35,979 bases of DNA, taken from contig JAZQYH010000079.1 in the NCBI GenBank assembly GCA_045633415.1, positions 1-35,979 on the forward strand, in the 5' to 3' direction. The translations under genes were made by a program, and so were the position numbers. This DNA comes from RGIG3102 sp045633415 (GTDB lineage Bacteria > Bacillota > Clostridia > Oscillospirales > Ruminococcaceae). Numbering within the stretch: position 1 is the stretch's first letter; every line of letters starts with the position of its first letter. Below, one piece after another: positions 17,912 to 24,205 of this stretch. A model generated the notes under the pieces. The model saw nothing but the letters and a program-made list of their open reading frames with translations, was not told where the DNA came from and did not search any database.

Positions 17912-18154
17912 ATGAACAGAACAGAAATTATGGCAAAACTGAACGAAATCTTCTGTGACGTATTTGATGATGAAGATATCGTTCTGACAAATGAAACAAC
18001 AGCTGATGACATCGAAGACTGGGATTCTCTGGAACAGATTAACCTGCTGGTTGCTATCGAAAAACAGTTTAACATCAAATTCCAGCTGGCAGACGTTGCT
18101 GACCTTGAAAACGTAGGCGCAATGGCTGACCTGGTAGAGAAACTTCTCGGCTAA
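17912..18154 (+). CDS. Acyl carrier protein paired with the HAD-IIIC protein
   Basis: An 80-aa acidic four-helix carrier protein. Ser39 in EDWDSLEQINLL is the 4'-phosphopantetheine attachment site. The W-D-S-L-E-Q motif is unlike the D-S-L-D/E-x-V-E motif of housekeeping fatty-acid ACPs and resembles specialised carriers. It starts 12 nt after the FkbH-like stop with AAGGAG upstream and is followed by a terminator, so the two genes form one unit. It presumably carries the acyl intermediate made by the locus. Confidence 0.93.
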   Translation: MNRTEIMAKLNEIFCDVFDDEDIVLTNETTADDIEDWDSLEQINLLVAIEKQFNIKFQLADVADLENVGAMADLVEKLLG

Positions 18155-18169
18155 TTCAATATAAAAGTT

Positions 18170-18193
18170 AAGGCACTGCAAATGCAGTGCCTT
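18170..18193. terminator. Bidirectional terminator
   Basis: 11-bp stem AAGGCACTGCA and its complement with a 2-nt spacer and T-rich flank, between the convergent ACP and NUDIX genes. Confidence 0.85.
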
Positions 18194-18201
18194 TTGTTTT
18201 A

Positions 18202-18696
18202 TTAAAACTCATTCATTTCTATAAATACCATATCACCGAATGTGGCAACACCACCGTAGAATTTGTCGGTATGTCTTCCCTCTTTTACCCAATGGTCTGT
18301 CACCTTTTTGGATGTAAATGGCATATCAAGTGTCAGGATATCTTCTATATCAAACCATTTCAGCTGGCCTTCGTTGGATTTAAGGTCTATATCATCTGTT
18401 TTAAGTGTTGCAAAGAAGTAATAATTCTGTCTGAGTTCTTCTGGTTTATTGTAAATAGTAAGATATCTTAACTTGATATCTGCCAGCATATCTTCGGTAA
18501 CACCCAGTTCTTCCCCCAGTTCACGGACAGCACAGGCGTAAGCGTTGTTAAGCTCATTCTGTTCAAAATGGCCACCGGCAGAGCCTATCCATTTATCATT
18601 TACCACTCGTGAACCTTGGCGGAAAAGCAAAAGAACTTTATCGTTATAAGTGAGATAAACACTTGTCATATTACGCAGTTTACCGATTGGATTCAT
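18202..18696 (-). CDS. NUDIX hydrolase
   Basis: A 164-aa enzyme hydrolysing a nucleoside diphosphate linked to another group. The Nudix box is GGHFEQNELNNAYACAVREL then GEELGV; it has two more residues than the classical G-x5-E-x7-R-E spacing, as in some 8-oxo-dGTP-type family members. It has AAAGGAG before the ATG. The gene is on the strand opposite to its neighbours and splits the acyl-carrier locus in two; substrate and any link to that locus are unknown. Confidence 0.88.
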   Translation of the reverse strand: MNPIGKLRNMTSVYLTYNDKVLLLFRQGSRVVNDKWIGSAGGHFEQNELNNAYACAVRELGEELGVTEDMLADIKLRYLTIYNKPEELRQNYYFFATLKTDDIDLKSNEGQLKWFDIEDILTLDMPFTSKKVTDHWVKEGRHTDKFYGGVATFGDMVFIEMNEF

Positions 18697-18766
18697 AAAA
18701 ATACTCCTTTGGTTTTATGATTTAATTATATCCCCTTTTATACAATTATTCAATATTATATAAACC

Positions 18767-18795
18767 TTGTTTATAACCCGATGATATGCTATACT
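18767..18795 (+). promoter_or_regulatory. Extended -10 promoter of the MaoC/SDR/GNAT operon
   Basis: TTGTTT (18767-18772), 17-nt spacer ending in TGC, TATACT (18790-18795). The architecture is the same as at 16052-16080. Confidence 0.78.
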
Positions 18796-18828
18796 ATTTA
18801 ATTAGAATACTTATTATATGAGGTAATT

Positions 18829-19245
18829 ATGAACAGTTATAAATTCAATGATTTGTCAGTAGGTATGAGCGAAAGTTTTACTGTGACAATTACAGAAGAA
18901 ATGATGGATAAGTTTATTGAAATTACAGGCGATATCAGCCCTATTCATGTAAGTGCTGATTATGCAAAAGCGCATGGTTTTAAAAACAGAGTGTGCCACG
19001 GCATGCTGTTTGGCAGTATGTTCTCTACTCTGGCTGGTGTTTATCTGCCTGGTGAACACTGCCTGCTGCACAGCGTAGAAACAAAATTCTCTCTGCCTGT
19101 TTTCCCTGGTGATGTGTTGACAGTAGCTGGTAAAGTAAGTGAAATCAACGAAACATTCAAAACAGTGTTTGTAAAAGGTACAATCACAAATCAGGATAGC
19201 AAAAAAGTATGTAAAGCAAATATTCAGCTGGGGGTAAGAGAATAA
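18829..19245 (+). CDS. MaoC-like (R)-specific enoyl hydratase/dehydratase
   Basis: A 138-aa single hot-dog-fold protein. The hydratase-2 motif reads ITGDISPIHVSADYAKAHGF with catalytic Asp35 and His40, followed by CHGML. Such enzymes interconvert trans-2-enoyl and (R)-3-hydroxyacyl thioesters. It starts behind TGAGG and overlaps the next gene by one nucleotide (TAATG), so translation is coupled. With the SDR it could interconvert 3-oxo-, 3-hydroxy- and enoyl-thioesters on the upstream carrier protein, which is inference. Confidence 0.9.
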   Translation: MNSYKFNDLSVGMSESFTVTITEEMMDKFIEITGDISPIHVSADYAKAHGFKNRVCHGMLFGSMFSTLAGVYLPGEHCLLHSVETKFSLPVFPGDVLTVAGKVSEINETFKTVFVKGTITNQDSKKVCKANIQLGVRE

Positions 19246-19976
19246 TGAGTGTTTATCTTATTACAGGCGCAACAAGTGACCTGGGTTATGAACTTATCAG
19301 AACTGTGGCAAAAGACGGTGATAAATTTTTACTGCAGGGTTTTGGTGACAGCACTGCACTGGAAAACTTCTGCGCAGAAAACAAAATTGACTATACATAC
19401 TATGATGTAAACCTGTCCAGCACAGAAGATACAGACAAGTTTGTAAACGATATTAAAGAAACAGGCATGACACCAACACATTTTGTACATCTGCCAGCAC
19501 TGCGAGTTATCAATACAAAATTCAAAAACTTTGACGAAGAAAGATTTCTGGCTGATATGAATGTACAGGTTATGTCTGCTGTGAAAATCTGCAAACTGAT
19601 TATGCCAAAAATGGCAAAGGCAAAATACGGCAGAGTACTGTTTATGGCTACAAGCTATGTACTGGCAAACCCACCTAAAAACACAGGTGCATATATGATG
19701 GCTAAAAATGCTATTGTTGGTCTGATGAAAAGCCTTGCCGCTGACTATGTGGCTAATGGCATTACAGTAAACAGTGTAAGCCCAAGTATGATTGAAACAA
19801 AATTCCTTGCTGAAACAAGCCACCTTATCGTTGAAGCTGCTGCAAACGACCATCCAATGAAACGCAATGCACAGGTTAACGACGTGGTGCCAGCAATGGC
19901 TTTCCTGCTGAGCGATGAAGCAAGATTTATCACAGGTGTAAACCTGCCTATCACTGGGGGTAGTGTAATTGAGTAA
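19245..19976 (+). CDS. SDR-family oxidoreductase (FabG-like)
   Basis: A 243-aa Rossmann-fold reductase. The cofactor loop is TGATSDLG (residues 7-14), the catalytic triad is Ser137, Tyr150 and Lys154 (YMMAK), and the C-terminal region has NGITVNSVSPSMIETKF and ITGVNLPITGG as in 3-oxoacyl-ACP reductases. Likely reaction: NAD(P)H-dependent reduction of a 3-oxoacyl or related carbonyl on the carrier protein. It is coupled to MaoC upstream and overlaps the GNAT gene by 8 nt. Confidence 0.92.
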   Translation: MSVYLITGATSDLGYELIRTVAKDGDKFLLQGFGDSTALENFCAENKIDYTYYDVNLSSTEDTDKFVNDIKETGMTPTHFVHLPALRVINTKFKNFDEERFLADMNVQVMSAVKICKLIMPKMAKAKYGRVLFMATSYVLANPPKNTGAYMMAKNAIVGLMKSLAADYVANGITVNSVSPSMIETKFLAETSHLIVEAAANDHPMKRNAQVNDVVPAMAFLLSDEARFITGVNLPITGGSVIE

Positions 19977-20943
19977 CAATATCAGAAGAATCCCGCTGAT
20001 TGAAAAACAACTGATTGTGGATTTTTTAAATGAACACTGGGGTTCAAAACACCCACTGGTTAATCACGAAGTGCTGTTCAACTACTATTTTGTAGATGAC
20101 GAAATGACAAATTTCTATGTACTGGAAGATGACAGTGGTGTTGCGGCTATCTGTGGCTATATCAACTGCAGTAAAGAAGAAAACTGTGATATCTGGATTT
20201 CCATCTGGTGTGCTAAAAAAGGCAAAAATGGTCTGGGACTGGCACTGATGGGCGCTATGAAAGAAATGACAGGCGCACAGGTAATGTCCTGCAACAATAT
20301 CCGCGCCAACACAATGCCTTTCTACACATTCCTTGGCTATCACCCAGATAAAATGAACCACTACTATCGTCTGGCTGACAGAGCTGAATACAAAATGGCT
20401 GTGGTAAATGAAAAAATTATTCCAGCAAGCGAAAAAATCAGCGGTGTATGGCTGGAAGAAATGAAAGATATTGCACAGGTGGAAGCTACATTCGCTATTC
20501 CAGCCCAGTGCAGACCACACAAAGACTACTGGTATATCAACAAAAGATATTTTGAATATCCACACTATGAATACAAAGTGTTTGCCGTGCACAATGCTGA
20601 CAGTGTACCAGCACTGGTTGTCTTCAGGGTAAATGAAAGCGATGAAGGCTATGTACTGCGACTGGTAGATTATATCGGTGCAAAAGAAGACTTCCGCCTG
20701 CTGTCTGGTTTTGTTGATGAACTGATGCAGAAATACGATTGCGAATACTGCGATATGTACTGCTGGGGTGTTGATGGTGAAAATGCCGGCTTTGTGCTGC
20801 GTGTTGCAGACGAAAACATTATTCCAAACTATCTGAATACACTGCTGCAGAAAAACATCGACTACTATTTCTTTACATCAAATACAGAAAACTTTATGAT
20901 GTTCAAAGCTGACGGCGACCAGGACAGAATGAACTTAGGATAA
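19969..20943 (+). CDS. Two-domain GNAT-type acyltransferase
   Basis: A 324-aa protein. The N-terminal about 150 residues look like a GNAT domain (YVLEDDSGVAAICGYI, then CAKKGKNGLGLALMGAMKE at the acyl-CoA/carrier-binding turn, then NTMPFYTFLGY). The C-terminal half (about 160-300) looks like a second, more divergent GNAT-like domain ending in KADGDQDRMN. The start is a TTG at 19969 with GGGGG 8 nt upstream, overlapping the SDR gene. It ends the operon at a terminator. Likely role: transfer of the acyl group from the carrier to an amine, probably on a sugar; the acceptor is not identified. Confidence 0.8.
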   Translation: MSNNIRRIPLIEKQLIVDFLNEHWGSKHPLVNHEVLFNYYFVDDEMTNFYVLEDDSGVAAICGYINCSKEENCDIWISIWCAKKGKNGLGLALMGAMKEMTGAQVMSCNNIRANTMPFYTFLGYHPDKMNHYYRLADRAEYKMAVVNEKIIPASEKISGVWLEEMKDIAQVEATFAIPAQCRPHKDYWYINKRYFEYPHYEYKVFAVHNADSVPALVVFRVNESDEGYVLRLVDYIGAKEDFRLLSGFVDELMQKYDCEYCDMYCWGVDGENAGFVLRVADENIIPNYLNTLLQKNIDYYFFTSNTENFMMFKADGDQDRMNLG

Positions 20944-20946
20944 ATC

Positions 20947-20971
20947 AAAAGCAGGGTTCTCCCCTGCTTTT
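20947..20971 (+). terminator. Terminator after the GNAT gene
   Basis: AAAAGCAGGG / CCCTGCTTTT stem followed by TTTATTTG. Confidence 0.88.
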
Positions 20972-20985
20972 TTATTTGTTTTAAT

Positions 20986-21014
20986 TTGATTTATATAATT
21001 CAATGGTGTATAAT
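20986..21014 (+). promoter_or_regulatory. Promoter of the 164-aa protein gene
   Basis: TTGATT (20986-20991), 17-nt spacer, TATAAT (21009-21014). Confidence 0.8.
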
Positions 21015-21053
21015 TCTTGTTAACTGATAAGAAAAGTCACAGGAGAACTTCTG

Positions 21054-21548
21054 ATGGATATATTACAAAACTTTCTGGAAACTAATAATCTGAAGGACAG
21101 CGATGATTTTGATGCACTGCTGGATTGCGCCTCTGTGGTAAGACAGCTGGTAAGTGAGTTAAACTATCAGGCAATCAACACTGTCATTACCTACACTATT
21201 GAAAACGGTTATTTCGAGGCTTTTACATGGGTTGTGGGTATTATGCAGGAAGAAATGACAAACAATGATAGTAAACTGGCAGACTTTTTGTGTTCTCTTG
21301 GCAGGAGAATAGCCAACTATGATGAGTTTGTGCAGAATCTTCAGGTTGATTTTAATTCACTGAAAAACTATATTGAAAAAGTTTATGACAAAAACGGAGA
21401 AGTTGAGGCATTTTTCAATGTGATGGTGTATAAAACATGCTTTGAAAATGTGTTTCTGGTTTCTTCAGAAAACTTTGACAACAAGGACAACGACTATATC
21501 CAGTATAAACTTTCTTTTATCAAAGATGTGTCATCTTATCTCAATTAA
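21054..21548 (+). CDS. Unrecognised cytoplasmic helical protein
   Basis: A 164-aa acidic protein with no signal peptide or membrane segment. It is predicted by eye to be mostly helical (LQNFLETNNLKDSDDFDALLD, split in two helices, then NYQAINTVITYTIENGYFEAF). I recognise no family, motif or catalytic residues. The ATG has an AGGAG Shine-Dalgarno and the gene has its own promoter and terminator, so it is probably a real monocistronic gene. It borders the large gene-free region. Confidence 0.75.
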   Translation: MDILQNFLETNNLKDSDDFDALLDCASVVRQLVSELNYQAINTVITYTIENGYFEAFTWVVGIMQEEMTNNDSKLADFLCSLGRRIANYDEFVQNLQVDFNSLKNYIEKVYDKNGEVEAFFNVMVYKTCFENVFLVSSENFDNKDNDYIQYKLSFIKDVSSYLN

Positions 21549-21557
21549 ACAATAAAC

Positions 21558-21585
21558 AAGAGCCACTGATATTTCAGTGGCTCTT
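21558..21585. terminator. Bidirectional terminator
   Basis: 12-bp stem AAGAGCCACTGA and its complement with a 4-nt loop. It ends the 164-aa gene on the plus strand and would also end any minus-strand transcript coming through the gene-free region. Confidence 0.88.
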
Positions 21586-21669
21586 TATTAATATCACTAC
21601 TGTTTTTAGTGGGCTATTATAAACGTTCTTATTTAAGTGTTGTGTGGTGCTCTCGTAGCCGACATATAA

Positions 21670-22057
21670 CTTTCTTTACAATTATACATCTTATTTTTTG
21701 TTTTATTACTTTTCTATATTATTACACATATCTTTAAACAACCGTTGTGAACCTGTCACTTTTTGATGATACAATATCTTCTTACCTTCTTTACGATAAT
21801 ACATATATTGTGATTGTTTTCTTCCATCGATATGCTTCGTTTTTGTCAAGCATCCTACAGTTCAACACAGAACATTTGCAGAAAACTTCAGATTAATTTC
21901 TGTTCACTGTATATTTTTTAATATTCTCATATCCCTTCTGATTTTGAATACCCTGTGTATTCTCTTTTCATTTTATGATACTTTTTGAATATTTTTTAAT
22001 ATCACGCAGTTTCATCTGATTTTTTTAATGTCTTTTTATATATGACTTTCTTTACAA
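21670..22057. repeat. Three small hairpins sharing a 12-nt loop
   Basis: CTTTCTTTACAA occurs as the loop at 21670-21681 (stem TATAA/TTATA, 5 bp) and 22046-22057 (stem ATATGA/TCATAT, 6 bp). A variant, CCTTCTTTACGA, occurs at 21785-21796 with a 3-bp stem. One stem pair changes from G-C to A-T between the two best copies. Coordinates span from the first to the last loop. Confidence 0.55.
21706..21849 (-). CDS. Possible small protein or gene remnant (47 aa)
   Basis: An open frame from a TTG at 21849, reading MTKTKHIDGRKQSQYMYYRK and ending KDMCNNIEK. Its amino acid composition looks protein-like and basic, but the TTG has only a poorly placed AGGA and the TTGACA there could equally be a chance match. 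It may be a remnant of a longer gene or a chance frame inside a non-coding RNA. Confidence 0.2.
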   Translation of the reverse strand: MTKTKHIDGRKQSQYMYYRKEGKKILYHQKVTGSQRLFKDMCNNIEK

Positions 22058-22155
22058 TCATATTTTCTTTGGCATTTTCTGTTTTTATTTTCTGCTCTTG
22101 CCAGGAACAGCATTTACCTAATGTGCCATCGGCCCCACATCCTTTTCTTGCCTAT

Positions 22156-22184
22156 ATATTACCATAAGAAAAAAAGTATGTCAA
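22156..22184 (-). promoter_or_regulatory. Minus-strand promoter in the gene-free region
   Basis: Perfect TTGACA (22184-22179), 17-nt spacer, TAATAT (22161-22156). These are the same two hexamers as the ThrE-like gene promoter at 12095-12123. No gene follows on this strand; 22185-22362 upstream of it is very AT-rich and I see nothing else in it. Confidence 0.65.
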
Positions 22185-22362
22185 CAGCTGATTTTTATTT
22201 TTATAAAGATTTCGCCTGTTAAATTATTATTTATTTAAATTTAATATGGGTATTTTAAAACATTTTCTTTTTTAATTAAGTTTTTACAGTTTTTACAGTT
22301 ACATTAGAAAACTAATTTAATTAAAATATATTAATTTTTTCTTAATTTTATTAAATAGCAAA

Positions 22363-22394
22363 AAAGTACCATTTCGGCATTGAAATGGTACTTT
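22363..22394 (-). terminator. Terminator after the ABC-F gene
   Basis: AAAGTACCATTTC stem and its complement with a 6-nt loop, then TTTTTTGC on the minus strand. Confidence 0.88.
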
Positions 22395-22401
22395 AGTATT
22401 A

Positions 22402-23994
22402 TTACTGATGTTTGTATTCGATATATTCATCATATGTCATCAGCTTATCTACGATAGAGCCGTCTGGCTGAATTTCGATAATTCTGTTGGCAATAGTCTG
22501 AATAAACTGGTGGTCGTGGCTGGCAAAAAGAACTGTGCCTTTAAAGTCTACCAGACCGTTGTTAACAGCTGTGATGGATTCAAGGTCAAGATGGTTTGTA
22601 GGCTGGTCCAGCATAATAACGTTTGCTTCTTTCATCATCATACGTGACAGCATACATCTTACTTTTTCACCACCGGAGAGAACATTTACTTTTTTGAAAA
22701 CATCATCACCGGAGAACAGCATACGACCAAGGAAGCCACGGAGATAGCTGTCTGTCTGGTCTTTGGAATACTGACGGAGCCAGTCGATAATGGAGTCGTC
22801 AATATCTTTGAAGAAAGCGATGTTGTCTTTTGGGAAGTAACTGCGGGAAGTGGAAACACCCCATTTGATAAAGCCTTCGTCTGGTTCCATTTCTTCATTG
22901 AGAATTTTGAACAGAGCTGTCTGACCTGCTTCGTTATCACCTACCAGAGCAATTTTATCAAGACGATTGATGTAGAATGATACATTGTCAAGTACTTTGA
23001 TACCATCGATAGTTTTGGAAACATTTCTTACTTCCAGAACATCTTTACCTACTTCCCTATCCTGTACAAAGCCTACAAATGGATATTTACGGCTGGATGC
23101 TGGCATTTCTTCCAGCTGAATGTTATCAAGAATTTTCTTTCTTGAAGTAGCCTGTTTTGACTTGGATTTATTTGCAGAGAATCGACGGATAAATTCTTCC
23201 AGCTGTTTGATTTTTTCTTCTTTTTTCTTGTTCTGGTTGCGGATAAGCTGGTTCATCAGCTGACTTGATTCATACCAGAAGTCGTAGTTACCAGCATACA
23301 TTTTAACTTTGTTGTAGTCGATATCTACTGTGTGTGTACATACAGCATTGAGGAAGTGTCTGTCGTGGGAAACTACCAGAACTGTACCCGGGAATTCGAT
23401 GATAAATTCTTCCAGCCAGGCAATAGCATCGATATCAAGGTCGTTGGTAGGTTCGTCCAGCAGGATGATGCTTGGTTTACCAAATAGAGCTTTTGCAAGA
23501 AGAACTTTAACTTTATCTCTACCTTTTAGATTTTTCATCTGCATGTAGTGATACTCTTTATCAACACCCAGACCATTCAACAGCTGCAGAACTTCTGTTT
23601 CAGCTTCCCAGCCGTCCAGTTCAGCAAATTCGCCTTCCAGCTGTGCTGCCAGTTCGCCATCTTCTTCAGAAAAGTCTGGCTTTGCGTACAATTCGTCTTT
23701 CTGTTTCATAATTTCGTAAAGGCGTGGGTTACCCATAATAACTGTTTCCATTACGAAAAATTCATCGTACTTAAAGTGGTCCTGTTCCAGAACAGACATA
23801 CGGGCGTTTTTATCAAGGAAGATTTCGCCTTTTGTTGGTTCTCTCAGACCAGAAATAAATTTAAGCAAAGTACTTTTACCAGCGCCGTTTGCACCGATGA
23901 TACCATAGCAGTTGCCCTGTGTAAAAGTAAGGTTAACATCTTTAAATAAGGTTTGCCCATCAAATTCGTGGGTTAAATCTTTAACTGTAAGCAT
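22402..23994 (-). CDS. ABC-F ATPase (YkpA/YbiT type)
   Basis: A 530-aa soluble protein with two ABC ATPase domains and a linker. ABC-F proteins act on the ribosome, as translation factors or antibiotic-protection proteins. Domain 1 has Walker A GANGAGKST (34-42) and Walker B LLDEPTNDLD, but its signature reads LKGRDKVKV instead of LSGGQ-like. The charged linker includes KKEEKIKQLEEFIRRFSANKSK, split across the helix pair. Domain 2 has a normal signature LSGGEKVR but Walker A GDNEAGQT and Walker B MLDQPTNHLD, lacking both the Lys and the catalytic Glu. The ATG has AAAGAGAG upstream. It has no transmembrane part and is not next to any permease. A housekeeping translation role is more likely than resistance. 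Confidence 0.93.
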   Translation of the reverse strand: MLTVKDLTHEFDGQTLFKDVNLTFTQGNCYGIIGANGAGKSTLLKFISGLREPTKGEIFLDKNARMSVLEQDHFKYDEFFVMETVIMGNPRLYEIMKQKDELYAKPDFSEEDGELAAQLEGEFAELDGWEAETEVLQLLNGLGVDKEYHYMQMKNLKGRDKVKVLLAKALFGKPSIILLDEPTNDLDIDAIAWLEEFIIEFPGTVLVVSHDRHFLNAVCTHTVDIDYNKVKMYAGNYDFWYESSQLMNQLIRNQNKKKEEKIKQLEEFIRRFSANKSKSKQATSRKKILDNIQLEEMPASSRKYPFVGFVQDREVGKDVLEVRNVSKTIDGIKVLDNVSFYINRLDKIALVGDNEAGQTALFKILNEEMEPDEGFIKWGVSTSRSYFPKDNIAFFKDIDDSIIDWLRQYSKDQTDSYLRGFLGRMLFSGDDVFKKVNVLSGGEKVRCMLSRMMMKEANVIMLDQPTNHLDLESITAVNNGLVDFKGTVLFASHDHQFIQTIANRIIEIQPDGSIVDKLMTYDEYIEYKHQ

Positions 23995-24136
23995 TATTTA
24001 CTCTCTTTCTTTATAATGATAATAAAAATTGCGTAACTATATAATAATATCATACTATTATGATTTTAACAATAGTTAAACCACCAGTTTGTAGCAATAA
24101 CCTATTATTAAATCTTTTTATCTATTCTGTAGTACA

Positions 24137-24165
24137 TTGATTGAAAAGTGTATTTGTAGTATAAT
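24137..24165 (+). promoter_or_regulatory. Promoter of the FMN-dependent synthase-like gene
   Basis: TTGATT (24137-24142), 17-nt spacer, TATAAT (24160-24165). Confidence 0.82.
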
Positions 24166-24205
24166 TTGTTTTAATGCTTAATGAATTAAAGGAGAAGAAA
24201 TAACT

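Larger units (their letters stand above)
21559..22149 (-). ncRNA. Candidate large non-coding RNA (about 590 nt)
   Basis: The largest stretch without a convincing gene. A minus-strand promoter (22184-22156) is followed by a comparatively G-rich 5' segment (GGATGTGGGGCCGATGGC) with local hairpins, then A-rich sequence with repeated small hairpins, then a terminator at 21585-21558. GTGGG near the 5' end could pair with CCCAC (about 21615) near the 3' end. The size and layout suit a large structured RNA, but I cannot assign a family. Alternatives are a decayed gene or plain AT-rich spacer containing short reading frames such as 21849-21706. Confidence 0.35.

Noticed and set aside
16685..18181. 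498-codon open frame on the minus strand opposite the HAD-IIIC and ACP genes
   Set aside because: Its product is very rich in Phe, Cys and Val and has no recognisable motifs, while the plus strand encodes two clear families with ribosome sites. Biased codon use (CTG, ACA, AAA, GAA) removes antisense stops.
21586..22362. CRISPR array or transposon remnant in the gene-free region
   Set aside because: Repeats are short, imperfect and irregularly spaced, and there are no terminal inverted repeats, target duplications or transposase motifs.
22402..23994. ABC-F protein as an antibiotic-resistance gene
   Set aside because: Its motifs fit the YkpA/YbiT type, and no leader attenuator or mobile element is visible, so a resistance role is not supported.
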